From NCBI GenBank assembly GCA_012656075.1, contig JAAKBF010000255.1:186001-250000 (forward strand): DNA of 64,000 bases, read 5' to 3'. The translations under genes were made by a program, and so were the position numbers. This DNA comes from Phytophthora hibernalis (lineage: Eukaryota > Oomycota > Peronosporomycetes > Peronosporales > Peronosporaceae). Under the pieces are notes generated by a model that worked only from the letters and a program-made list of their open reading frames with translations, was not told the origin of the DNA and did no database searches. Of the stretch, positions 21,336 through 33,000 are shown piece after piece (position 1 is the first letter of the stretch; each line of letters starts with the position of its first letter).

Positions 21336-21460
21336 TGGGGCATGGTTTGTCCCAGTTAAGTGGGCCGCCCCCTTCGCTACGGGGGGCTAATGTTTACACC
21401 AATGTAGACATGAATTGAACTATTATCAATGTTATGTATATGCAGTTAGTGTCTTCCTCC

Positions 21461-24400
21461 CTACGTAGTGCTGAAAATCTGCCTGTACACGATGATCGGG
21501 GTGTATGCTCCGTCCTCTTTCTCCATGTCTGGATACTCAAGCAGTATCTTGATCTTGGATCTCGCAGTGACCCGGGAGAGCGCCACATACAGCTGGCCGT
21601 GCGAAAAGCATGGTGTCACCAAGTAGATTCCCAGGTTCAGCACCGTTTGTCCTTAAGCCTTGTTGATTGTCATGGCAAACGCGGGTTGGACCGGGAACTG
21701 CTTGCGACGCAGGTGGAATGGAAAGTCACGGGCGTTGCCGTCACTAACGAAGACGATCCTTGGAATCAGTACGTTCTGGCCTTGACGCTCGCCAGTCATG
21801 ATGGTCGCATGTATCACATGAGACTTCAGCTCCTTCACTCTAAGGCGCGTCCCGTTGCAGAGACCCAGGTCCGGGTTGAAGTTCCTCATCATCATAATCG
21901 GCTGGCCCCTTTTCAACACCAATCTGTGGGGCGGAATTCCGTTGATGTCGATCGTGTTCGGAACCTCTGTCTCTAAGAAATTAGAGGCCTCGTCGTCGAC
22001 CTCTTGTCCGTGTCGTGCGGCGAGTTGACGCTCAAAGTCGGCGGACAGTTCATCGTAAAACTGATCCCACAGTACACACACGTCCGAAACTTGTGAATAC
22101 ACCAACAGCATAGCGAAAAGCTGGCGAAGGGGGTACGCCATTTTGAACGCAGCTGCTTCAGCCATGCAGGAAATCTTCTCTCTGTCGTCGTCGAGGAGTC
22201 CGGTTGCCAAGGCAGCTTCGTGGAATGTATTACACACCACATTGTCGACTGTCCGCAGATCCTCATATGATGTCGGGCCTGTGTGATGGCACAACAACGC
22301 ACGCAAATAGAAACGCTCCATGTCCCTTGGGAAACATGGATCATGCGTCCTATAGCTGCCTAGTATTTTGTCCGACGCCGCCATCTCTTCTCCGGGTCAA
22401 TCCATGCGAACTCCATCGGAATGTTTTGGTACAGCATAGTCTTGGCGATTTGGTTTTCAGGTGCGCCGCTCGCGCAAAGCTCGAAAAACTGGGTCAACAT
22501 TGTACGCCGCCCGCGCTCCAGGACACGATCGGGGTCCTCCTCGGCTGGGAAGACCACACACTGACCGCCTTCCAAGTGAACAGTAAGTTGCGTAATGGCA
22601 TACGTGCGATCCTGGATTGAATAGGTCAACATACGCATACACGCCTCCATCGGCGATACATACCTCGCGTTAAGATATCTCAGCACCTCGTTGGGATCTT
22701 GACCCGGCTTACTCAAATCCTGTACGGCCTCTATGGTAATGACAGCTTTGTCGGACCCTTTATAGACGTACTTGTACAGATATTTCACCGCCGTGATAGC
22801 CGTGCAGACCTCGACGTTAATATGACAGTCGAACTTCTGTGAGAAGTACGGGTTGTACGGAACCACCCACTGGTTGATGGTTGCGTTGTCGTAGGTCTTG
22901 CCTTTATAAATGAGAACCCTTTCTGCTCGCCCCCGCCTGTTATACACCGGGTAGCCGTTCTCATTCACTCGAGTTACATCCACCAAAGGCTTGGGGTACC
23001 ACTTGGTGCTTTTTCACCCTTCATACAGGGACGACCCGAGTTCGCACCGCACGGCCAATGCATCATGCTGTCTAGGATGGTTTCATACAAATCCCGATTG
23101 ATGTCCTTGTCTGGGAGCTCTGCCGATTCCAATCTGTCGATAAGCTCCCTTGCCTCACCTTGTCTTATTCGTCCAGAATAGTGAGAATGTGAGCGTGGGG
23201 TAACCCTCGCTTCTGGAACTCTACGACGTAGATCCGCGCGGCCAGGCGACCTCATCCAAGTCCTTCAAACGTTCGCGAAGTTATTGTTGCCATACGCGAG
23301 CAACGATGTCTGGGCGATCCTGAGCAGTCTGACCGGCAGGTATCTTTCCCAGTATGCCATCCCATTTTGGATTGCAAGTCTTGGTAACGAATGTGTCCGG
23401 TTTCGCGTACTTGCGCACGATGTCTTGATATGCCTTGTACATGTAACGCGGACTCCCGACGTGGGTCTCCGGGAGGATGACACGTTTGCCAATTTGACCC
23501 AGGAAGTGTTCTTGACCAGGACGCCGATCTGGGTGCACCAACTCGCCACTGTCGCGGTCGTACTCGGCAAGTAATGCCTCTCCTGACCCAGGGTCACCGT
23601 GTTCTCACTCTCGTAAGCATCCCGAACGCCGTAGTACTGGTCTGCACGAATATCCTTCTGGTGCGTTGCCACCCACCGCAGCTGCTCCTGACATGTCGTC
23701 GATTTTCTGGAAATGACGAAACGCGGCATGCACCCGTAGAGGCATCACCCTCTTCTTCCTCACCACGGCACCGTTCGCGTATTGATCCGTAAAAGTCCAC
23801 CCTAGATCGTTGTGCGGGAAGAGTAGTGGATACTACAAAGGGTCGTACGTGTTATGAGTCTCGAACAGACACAGGAGTTGGTGATCCCTGGCATAGAGCA
23901 GCAGATCGCGTGGCTAGGCGAGATTACCGTCTTCGATCAGAGTGCCTCCAACTTCTGACACTGTTGGCAAATTGTGAGTACCGGCCTGGGATGGCTTCTC
24001 GTGTAGGCGGTACACTACGTCCATCAACTGATAACTGTCCGGCGGATATTGGCGAAGCTTCTCCCCGAAGGTTAGAAATTGCTGGGCGAAAGGGTTGTGT
24101 GTGCTCATCATATCTTCGATGTACCTTAACGCATCTGTGTCCAAATCGGCAAAAATTCCCTTTCGCCTCGTCGCACGTGCCTGCATTTCCGGATCCATGA
24201 TGTAGATTTGCGCGAATTTGGGTGCAGTCGGTTGGCCTGTCGTGGGATCCTTGCACGGTAGCAACGACCCGAGGTAATGGCCCATGGCGCCCTGGATGCG
24301 ATACGTATAAACACCTTGCCCTCCCGCGACGTCCATGTCCTGATTTACGGTTCCAAACGTTCCGTCGCTCGAGGAAGCTCCGATAGAGGTAAATGCAAAG

Positions 24401-24504
24401 GCCTGGTTGTATGATCGGATGAGGGTGCGAAAGCTCGGGTCTCCATACAGCTGGATGAGCCCCGCAGGTGCAGGTTTAAGTTGTGGGAGTTGCACCTTAC
24501 CCAT
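21461..24504 (-). pseudogene. Helitron Rep/helicase, helicase core deleted
   Basis: 24504-23914 and 23729-23265 code for the Helitron-like N-terminal domain (LPETHVGSPRYMYKAYQDIV, TCNPKW). The Rep nuclease follows: the HUH motif as HAH in RGLPHAHILTIL (23197-23189) and the tyrosine motif in AVKYLYKYVYKGSD (about 22795-22755). Then come the linker (FAWIDPEKRW) and helicase-flanking segments (RFYLRALLCHHTGPTSYEDL). The frame jumps from a linker ending near 22000 straight to the helicase C-terminal part (GIPPHRLVLKRGQPIMMMRN, FAMTINKA). The Walker A and B region is missing. Rep nicks and rejoins single-stranded ends; without helicase the copy is non-autonomous. Several frameshifts are also present. 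Confidence 0.85.
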
Positions 24505-25950
24505 TAACCCTCTAGCCCGATTTTTTCTGTATCCTACAGAGTAAGCAATAACCTTGATTAAATTATACCTCGAAACCTGCGAGAATTATGCTGCTGTAAG
24601 ACCTTTCGCTATCAATGATCTAGAACCGGCCATATTTGGCACAAAGACGAAACAAAAGTGGCGATAGCATCGACAATGTATCCACCATCTGCGAGAATAG
24701 AGATCTTCTATTGGCTCCCAGAAGGATAGAGCACGGTCAAAACCTGCCACCAAGAAATACCCCGCATTTTCGTTATGGCTACCTGCCTTATTTGATCGCT
24801 AGACGTCAGCCAACCATCCTAGCAGCCAACAGGAGACTCTGCAACCGCGGACCGCGCGCAGAGGAAGAATTTGCCCAGTTCCTATCTAACGGTTTAGTGA
24901 GGAGGAGCTGGGCAATTTCTTCTCTGCGCGCGAACCAGGACGACAAGATAAGGGTAACCAAGTAGCTTGTTTGACATATTCCTCGTCCTCGTTCATACGC
25001 TTATGCTAACGAAACTTTATCCTCCATTTCAGTTACGATGGAGTCCTTTTGTCGTCGCCCTATATATTGTGCTATATCTGCGCGTACATGAGCGCGTTAC
25101 TGCCTCCGACGTCCCGCTTTGAACGGAAGCAACCCACACGAGCCCCATGTACAAGCATACACACAGGTATGGTATCCGTTTGTACTGAATGGTCGAGTAG
25201 TAGAAGTTATGCGTGTTGACTAACGTGTGCTACTGATGTGGTTCTTATAGACAGCAAACAGTCTACAATACTCAGCGACAGCTACATGTAGTTGATGCAC
25301 GTGTGGAATGTCGAATGATAGCGTTGGCGCTGATGGTGGGCAAAGCGCTCATTCCAATGCTGCATATCGTTACATTTCAAGAGACATCATAAAGCCATAC
25401 TATGCCGAAGTAGAAATTTTACCAAACACTTTACTCTGTATCATCCTGACTTACAAGCATGCGCTTCATTATACAATCCATCTTGTGCTACTCTATACTT
25501 CTGTATCGTTCGGAATAAAGTCATTGATTACAATTGCTTATTCAGTAAGATCAGTCGTAAAGTTGCCACTGCCGTTCATTCAACAGGGCTCTGTCTAGAT
25601 CGAACGCATTGAATAGCCTTATCAGCAGCTGATCTTGTGTTCGTGGCCGGAAACATCACAAAAGACATCACCTTTGAATCCGGGCTTGGCGTCGTGCGAG
25701 TCTTTGACGTTCGAAATGGTAGCCAATTCAATCTAGAGCTGTGTACGACGCTTCCTTGTTACTCGGTTTTGATGTCGGAGCTCTCGGTGCGTTTGAAGCT
25801 CGAAATGACTGGAATGACTCAGTCTTGCCAGAAAAAAGTGTCATTAGCATGCCAGCAACATTAGATGCATTGGAATCGCCTACCTTCAAAGATGGCCAAT
25901 TCGCGTTATAGATCATTCAAATGACCCCTGATCGTTGACCGTACGTATTG
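24505..25950. other. non-coding block interrupting the Helitron coding region
   Basis: The Helitron frame stops at 24504, where TTAACCCTCTAG begins. This resembles the TTAACCCTCCAG at 34895, the start of the piggyBac-like element. Nothing inside resembles Helitron protein, and no clear open gene is present. A 30-bp inverted repeat lies at 24852-24932. The right border near 25950 is not sharp. Confidence 0.4.
24852..24932. repeat. strong inverted repeat (hairpin), about 30-bp arms
   Basis: The arms CGCGCGCAGAGGAAGAATTT and their near-exact reverse complement are separated by about 20 bases, with about three mismatches in 30. Confidence 0.7.
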
Positions 25951-25957
25951 ATAGCTC

Positions 25958-26728
25958 TCAGCTAAGCCTCTCCGCTTCCGCTGCTTCAGGACTTGGAGGC
26001 TTAGCTTGCGCAACAGCTGTGTGGACATATTCTCTCCAGGGCGCTCGCTGTTTCTGAAATGAATGGAATGAGCGATCGGCAGACATGTCAACATGTGGGC
26101 TTTCAACAGGATTTCTAAGCTGTTTGGGATTTATATTCGTCTTTCTATCGCAACAGAAGATTCCCCGTCTATCTACCCATCGCCCATCCGAGAGGGAGTT
26201 TGAATCGTCCTCCGACGATGATTTTTCTCTAACCATATCAGCAATGAAAGCTTCGTGGTTCGTAAGAGCCCGTCGATGCTTGGGGACGGCACGACGGATT
26301 CGCGATTGTTCTCTAAACTGCTCTCGATCTTCCTCAGTTCGGCTGGCGCGGCGGACGGCGTGTTGGTTACGATTCTGCACCCTTTCATGTCCGCGCTCCT
26401 CGGGAGTCAAGTTCAAACGTCTCTCAGTATGATCGTCTCGATTTCGAGTTTGCACCACTCCACGCAGGTCCCCGTCTCGAGGCGCACGCCACTCTTGCTG
26501 TCGAACGCGATCAACCTCTCTGTTTAAAATGCGTTGCTCCTCAGTCATTCCAGCCCCTCTTCGCGCGCTGTCACTCTGCAGCCTTCGCCCGTGTATGCTC
26601 TTTCTGTGTCGCAGACGCGTTAGCCCTATATATCCTTTGTTTCTCTGCGTTAGCCAACCGCGCGCGCTCCTTCTGTGAAGCAGTAGCGTTTGCCCTTCAA
26701 ATCCTTGCTGTCTCCGCTTTTCGAGCAC
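25958..26728 (-). pseudogene. Arg-rich N-terminal part of the Helitron protein
   Basis: The frame is dominated by Arg/Glu/Gln repeats (for example LNLTPEERGHERVQNRNQ and RTEEDREQFREQSRIRRAV), the pattern seen at the N-terminus of oomycete Helitron polyproteins. It ends before the non-coding block at 25950. A short basic exon-like frame at 27157-26965 (MARTKRKRTREEIEDALR) may be the true start of the same protein. Confidence 0.55.
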
Positions 26729-26964
26729 GTTTGGAGGGGAACCGGGGGGGCGGTCTTTTCTGTAGCCAGTGCCGCGAGCCGTTGCCCCTCGTCGTATTCA
26801 GATGCTACCCGCCGCCGGTGCCAGCTGGAGCATCCTCTTCAGCCTTCCCCTCTTACTCCACCGTAGTCCCCTGCTCCTCAAGAACCATCGTGACGTCAGC
26901 CACTTGAAGCCCGGCGGGGTAATATGCACATCGCTAATCACAGCGACCGTCAAGACAGCAGCAA

Positions 26965-27157
26965 CTAGAGGCCCGCTGTAACGGTAAAAGCAGCAATCTC
27001 ACTGACCAAGCTGCGAGCCTTTGCCGATTTTCTTTGCTTCCGTTTACGCCGCGTCACGGCATCTAACGGGGCTGCAGGAGTCGCGTTCACGTCCGCATTG
27101 TGACGCAAAGCATCCTCGATTTCCTCCCGAGTGCGCTTTCGTTTGGTGCGAGCCATA
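26965..27157 (-). CDS. short basic frame, possible start of the Helitron protein
   Basis: It codes for MARTKRKRTREEIEDALRHN and then a second basic stretch with RRKRKQRKSAK, ending in a stop. The position 5' of the Arg-rich block and the composition suggest the first exon or a broken N-terminus. No family is recognised. Confidence 0.35.
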
Positions 27158-27216
27158 GCTCCTTGAGAACTCGAAACAGAGTAACGTGACGCGTTAGACA
27201 TTAGATCTAAGTACAC

Positions 27217-27940
27217 TGCAGTGTATGTAGTGATATCCGGGTAAAAATATCGGGGCGTCTGCGTACTGCTCGGTGGTGCCAGCTCCCTTCCTTAGTCCCC
27301 GATCACTTTTCCACAATCAACAGGCTTTGCAGCCTGGTGCGGTAATCGTTTGCAAATGGTTAGAGCGCCGGGCAGTACCGAGGTCTTGGTGCGATATCCT
27401 TTTGCGCATAAAAATGGCAAGGCCGCATGGTCCAAATAACCCAGTACGGCCAGCTCAACCGGTTCTCAGTCAGGTTGGTGGTCAATGGACAGGAGCCACA
27501 TGCTCTGTGGGTGGTAGGTTAAAACCCCTTAGCACGGCTCCCTCCCAGCAGGAATAACCCGCCGGGATTTAAACATTCCCTAAACAGCCCCGGGAACTTC
27601 GGATTATCTGTGCGAGGACTGGTGGTTGCTATAGCTACTGTATAACATGCACACACACAGCGTACCTCGTCCTCGAAGCGGCGTCGGCGGTTTCGTAATT
27701 CAAAATAGGGAAAAGTGTAAATTGAAAATAAAAACGACCAATCAGAGGAAAATATAATTTAAAATAGTGGCCAATAAGAGGCCTTAGCTGCGCTCGGCTG
27801 TTTGGAAGGGCGTTTTAAGGCCAATAAGGGTCCACCTTCGGCGGCTAGCTACTGTTTTATTGCGAAGCAGAGCCGCCGTCGCTATCGTTCGGCAGCGGTT
27901 ACACTCAAACCGACAGACGGACCGGTTACTCTACTAGTTG
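27217..27940. other. 5' non-coding part of the Helitron
   Basis: No gene is seen. A weak tRNA-type promoter pair (box A-like TGGTTAGAGCG at about 27358, box B-like GGTGCGATATCC at about 27389) might mark a SINE fragment, but no cloverleaf can be drawn. Confidence 0.35.
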
Positions 27941-27946
27941 TTTAGA

Positions 27947-28218
27947 CTAGCCGAGTCCCGCCACTCCGCGGCGGTTTACTTTGTTTTAGTTAAATCTGGG
28001 GTGCGCACCCGTTCCGCTCGCAGGGGCTCGCTGCCCTACTCACCAAAGAAAAATACTTTAAGGAAAGTATTGGGCGGGCCCTTCGGTCCCGCAAATCACA
28101 GGAATGCCGCGGCCTTCGCTTCGCCCGGAAGCTTTATAGCCAATCGGGAGCCGCCGTCGCTTACGCTCGGCAGCCGCGACACAACCAACATACAGGTTTC
28201 TCTACTAGTTGTAGTAGA
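27947..28218 (-). mobile_element. 272-bp mini-Helitron, tandem to the coding Helitron
   Basis: On minus it starts TCTACTACAACTAG (28218, preceded by A) and ends in a 5-bp GC stem (27974-27958), seven bases, then CTAG (27950-27947). It shares its first 200 bases with the unit beginning at 21307 and contains the same ATTGG...TATAAAGC pair. It encodes nothing and abuts the coding Helitron without spacer. Confidence 0.75.
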
Positions 28219-28468
28219 TTTGTGTAACTTAAAGTCGGTCACTTGAGACCAAATTGCCCAACCGAGACGATTCTTCGGATGACCAAATTGCCGGCGTTGT
28301 TCTGATCGAAAGCGCTGGCGCAACAAGACCGGCAACCAAGGAAATTCGAAACGGAAGAAAGTTAATGCTATACCTCGTGAGACTTTGGTGGTTACTTCTG
28401 TGGGTGACACGTGTAGAGGTGATGTTGAATGGGCATTGGATTTTGCGAGTGATGTTCACGTGTGCAAT
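28219..28468 (+). pseudogene. Copia gag-protease relic, left half
   Basis: Reading on plus gives a basic stretch and then EWALDFASDVHVCN, which aligns with the WxLDSGASxH protease motif of Copia elements (the catalytic DSG appears as DFA). The Gypsy element inserted after GCAAT at 28464-28468. The frame resumes directly at 34552. Confidence 0.6.
28464..28468. repeat. left target-site duplication of the Gypsy element (GCAAT)
   Basis: GCAAT precedes the TGTAG end of the left LTR and is repeated at 34547-34551 after the right LTR. Confidence 0.9.
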
Positions 28469-28922
28469 TGTAGTGGATGCCGAGCGTTTCAGCTTGTATT
28501 CCGCCGCAGTTGACACCAGAGAATGATCACAGACGACATCACAGAGGGCCTGATGTGTCCTGCGGCTGACAGTCGAGGATAAGGGCAACTTGGTGTTGAT
28601 TGCTGGTCAGGCAACCAACGCCTGACTCAGCTTGCATGTTAGCTAGGATACATTTCCTCTGGGCGATCGGCGGTGGCGACAGTCTGGCTTCTGGAAGCAG
28701 CGCTGTTCACTTCGGTCCGCCTCTCAGGTCGATTGACGTAGCAGTTAGCCATGCATCTACTCTGAGCAAGAGCCACCTCTCACTCACTTCATCTTTCGCC
28801 ATCCACCTCGCAAGTGGTTGTTTGGTGTCCGTCAATATATTAGGCTACCTTTCCGTGCGGGCTCAGCCCCGCATCGTAGTGTGTTGGTGCTTTTGAGATA
28901 TCCAGACCCGGAATATACTACA
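28469..28922 (+). repeat. 5' LTR of the Gypsy element
   Basis: 454 bp, TGTAGTGG...TACTACA, and no difference from 34093-34546 was found by eye. Confidence 0.95.
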
Positions 28923-28991
28923 AAGAATTCTTAAGTGAGATTCCTACTGCTTGCGTGTATCGCTAACCGAGCTGCACCGCTCAATGAACAT

Positions 28992-29990
28992 ATGGAATCT
29001 ACAACTGGAGGAGAATGGCTACATCCGATGGATCCAGTGGACGACACAGTCCGGTCCCACAGTTCACGCCAATTCTACAGCCGCGGATCGACTCTACCTC
29101 CCATGAATCACTCGTCAAGTGGAAACGAGAACGGAGGGAGCCAAGCTGCAAGCGCAGTGTCTGGCGAGAACTATGACGCCATGGTGGAACCAATCGCCCG
29201 TGCCTTCGACCCTGACTTGCTGGACGTGTTCTGCGATCTCAAGTTGCGCAGACCTTCGACGGACGTCACGGAGGGAATGTTGACTGCAGAGATCGAGAAC
29301 ATCATCGCCAGCGTGAAGAACAACACGCTGCCTGACATCAAGGTTTTGTTCAAGACCGAGTTGAAGATGGATGTGGGTGAAAGTGATGTCGAAGCCCGCG
29401 TCCTCGACTACTTCAAGAAGATGAACAAGATCGTCATGGACATTGGATTGTCCGAGTGCTTCAGCGAAAACGAAGGAAACCGCGAGAAGTGCAAACGCCT
29501 GATGGCATCGTTGCTGCCAGCCTCGCTGATGAAGGAGGTGAAGCAGTGTGTCCGTTTCACGAACAAGTCTGCTGCGACGGATCCGAGACTACTCTTCGAA
29601 GCTGATAGTGGAGAAGGCGACTGAAGACGAGCGCTAGTATCAGCGACTCAAGCTGAAGAAGAAGGAGACAGCAGACCGTTACCAGGGAGGAAGCAATCCT
29701 ACCGAACCTGCAAAGCAGAAGCAGAAGAGACGTTGGATCGACATAACGTCCACGTCGACCTCGGTGCCTCCGCCACCTGCTACAAATACAGCCAAACTAA
29801 CGCCGAAAAGTAATTCGAAGACTTCGTCTTCACGGCCGCCACATGGATGTAAGGAACAGCATTGGCTGCGTGAGTGTACCAAGGCGACGGAGGACGAGAA
29901 GAAGAAGTTGCCCAAGCAGCTACGCGAGTCCAGGACGTCGAAGAAGGCGCGCCTGAAACGCCTTGGCGAGATGCTGCCAGACTCTGAACG
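28992..29990 (+). pseudogene. Gypsy gag, with zinc knuckle in a second frame
   Basis: ATG 28992 opens 210 codons up to 29624. The middle is a helical gag-like body (FDPDLLDVFCDLKLRRPSTD). The frame stops, and 29764-29994 codes for the nucleocapsid-like end, with a knuckle remnant GCKEQHWLREC (first Cys of the usual CCHC missing) and a Lys/Arg-rich tail. Gag forms the particle and binds RNA. Confidence 0.75.
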
Positions 29991-30019
29991 ATAAGTGACT
30001 TTGAGGGGGTGCTAACTCT

Positions 30020-33000
30020 ACCCTACTGTCCTGACAGCGGATCGGACTGTACGGTGATTACCGGAAATTGCTGCGCGCTGCGGACACCAGTGTGGAAGCG
30101 GTGCGACTCGACGTACCGGTACGCACTCAAACGTTTGGTGCTACACCGGTGACGGTTGAGTTCAAGACAAGTCTTCATGTGATGATCCACACCGCTGCCC
30201 GGCCCGTGGAGCCTATGCGTGCGGTGGATATATTGATCGTCGACGTGAGCGATGACGAGTTCATCGTTGGCAACGACCTGCTGACGACGCTGGGCGTCGA
30301 CGTCGATAGACAGTTGGAACAGCTGGTCGACCATGGAAATGATGAAACCAGTGGCGACTCAATTCAGTTGGAGGCAGGTGAAATGCCTGTGAACCCGAAT
30401 GAGCCGGTATCGAGTGATGATGATACTTTCGCCGCAGTGGAGCACCTGATTTATCGTGCAGGGGAGAATGAATTCCCTCTTGATCACGTGGAGAAGTTGC
30501 GAACCATCGGGCGTGTGGCGATCGGAGCCACGTGACGATCCACCAGCAAATGTTCCACAGCTGGAAGTGCGTCTACGGGACCGGGCTCGTCCAACGAAGT
30601 GTAAGCCCCGCAAGTACCCACCTCATATCCGGCAATTTCTACATGAATTTAACGATCGTCTCGTGTCACTAGGAATGGTGTACGAGAACGATGACTGTCG
30701 CTGGGCGAGTCCTGTCCTGCCCGTCAAGAAATCGGCGGACCTGACGGATTTGCGCCAGAGAACGGATTATGGGACGGTGAATGGGATGACTGAAGCTGTA
30801 GCTGCCGTGATGCCTATTCTTTCGTTAGTCATGGAGAATGCACGTGGAATGAAACACTTTGGATTATTTGACTTTCTGAAAGGTTTTTGGCAATTGCCAC
30901 TTGCTGAACTTTGTCAGGGTTTTCTCTCCTTCGTGACGGATGAGAAGATCTTCACTCCTCGACGACGTGTTTTTCAAGACTGTAGTGACGCAGCCATTTA
31001 TTTCCAGAAGACGATGGAGACCTGTTCTGTTTGCCTGCTCTACAAACATCTCCTGATCTGGATCGATGATCTATTTCTGTACGCTGCTGACATGGAGACG
31101 TACCTCGTCAAACTTGCAGAGTTTTTCGCGTTGCTTAACCCGTTCGGACTGAAGTTGAGCGTCAAGAAATCGAGCCTATACCAAACGGAGGTCAAGTGGT
31201 GTGGGAAAATCATCAACCATGAAGGCGTACGGCACGACCCCGAGCGTATCGACACGCTCCGCTCGATGCCGTATTCAAGGACGGCTGGAGAACTCCAGCA
31301 ATTTGTTTGCGCCATAAATTGGATGCGTGAGTGTATAGTGGACTATGCACGGCACGTAGATCCGCTCCAGAAACGACTTGATGCAGCCCTCGCGGATACC
31401 AAACGTACTCGCCGAGCCGCTGGTAGTATCGAGTTAGAGTTGGCCGCCGACCAACGCAAAGCATTCGACACAGTAAAGGAGATGTTGGCGAACGCAGCCA
31501 CTCTCGACTTCCCGGATGATGATGCTACGACCTGCCTTTTCAATGATGCATCCGATGTTGGATGGTCCATTTTTGGTGACTCAAATTACTATTTCGATTC
31601 AAAGATGCCTGCTACTGAACAGCAGCACCGCCGGCTACATTGCATGAGTGGGACGTTTTCAGGCAGTCAATTAAACTGGACTGTGATTGAAAAAGAGGCG
31701 TTCCCTATTGTGACTGCGTGCGACAATCTAGACTACTTGTTGTTACGCCCGAAGACATTTCGAATGTATTGCGATCACCGCAACCTTATACATGTCTTCG
31801 CCCCCACGACAGTGTCAAGAAACACGTGAGGGGATAACTTCTTCGTTGGCGACGAAGTTGCTGAATTTTCGTTACGTGGCTGAGCATGTGCCAGGCCCCG
31901 ACAATGTTTGGGCAGGTATGATCTCCCGTTGGGCTGGTAACCACAGTCTCGGTGAAAACGATTCGCCGCAGCACTACGACTACGCCTACGCCTCTACGGC
32001 CACTGGGCGACGAATATTTCGTTTGGCCCAAGCCCGCGGAGATTTTTGACATTCAATCTGCACATCAGCCTGCGGATGCTAACCGTAATGAAGATGGACT
32101 CCTTGTGATCGACGATCGCATTTGGATCCCAACGGATGCGAACGACTTGATACAACGGCTTTGTATCGTGGCACACTGTGGTGCCCAACGACATCGTGGC
32201 CAACAAGCCATGGTGGCCCACCTACGCCATCTATTTGTGATTGAACACATCACAGCAATCGTCGCGGATTTTGTGAAGCAGTGCCTACTGTGTCTGCATT
32301 CTCGAGGGGAAATTGCCCCCAGGCCGTGGAGTGAGACGATTGATTGCAGTTCTCGTAATGATGTCCTACATTTTGATTTCCTGTACATGGGGAATAGCTA
32401 TGGCAATAGAAAATACCTATTGGTCTTGAAGGATGATTCGACACATTACTGCGAATTGGTGGTATCCGACTCAGCCGACAGTCGCGTGGTGGTCGAGGCC
32501 TTGCTGACCTGGCATGCACGATTCAGAGTTCCGCCAGTATGGATCTCTGATAACGGCAGTCAGTTCAAGAATGAAATTATGAGTGAATTGAGTCGTCGTT
32601 TTTGTGCACGAAGCAGACATTCACACCAGCATATTGCCCGTGGATTAATGGCTCCGTCGAACGAGTCAACAGGGACATTCTTCAGGTTATTCGAGCTATG
32701 ATCCTAGAGTACAAGATCAGCTACAAGGACTGGGTGTACCTCGTGCCGATGGTACAGTCAAGTTTGAATCGCACCGCCGTGCCTTCGTTGAAGAATCACG
32801 CGCCGTTGGAGTTGTTCATGGGACTGCAGTGCCCGATGCCGCTAAAGGAGTATTTCTTGCCCGAGAGTGGCAGATGCAGACTATTCCTGAAAGTGAGCAG
32901 ATCGACAACTATTAGGATAACCTACGCAGCAGCTTGCACGAAATGCATAACACCGTGAAAGGCCAGCGCGAGAAACAGCACCTCCTCAATTAGAAGCGAA

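Larger units (their letters stand above)
21308..27946 (-). mobile_element. Helitron (rolling-circle transposon), coding but defective
   Basis: On minus it starts with TC (27946-27945) and ends in CTAG (21311-21308). The 3' end has a 7-bp perfect GC stem (CCGCCGC-GTA-GCGGCGG, 21335-21319) seven bases before CTAG, the classic Helitron terminus. Inside are Helitron-like N-terminal, Rep (HUH) and partial Pif1-type helicase coding regions on minus. A further insertion may start at TTAA 24504. The neighbours on both sides are homologous Helitron ends in the same direction. Confidence 0.85.

Noticed and set aside
27340..27400. tRNA-like sequence with box A and box B resemblance
   Set aside because: No acceptor or anticodon stem can be formed and the box B match is weak; at best a SINE fragment.
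28600..28896. 98-codon open frame in the Gypsy LTR, repeated at 34224
   Set aside because: It is duplicated only because the LTRs are identical; composition and position do not support a gene.
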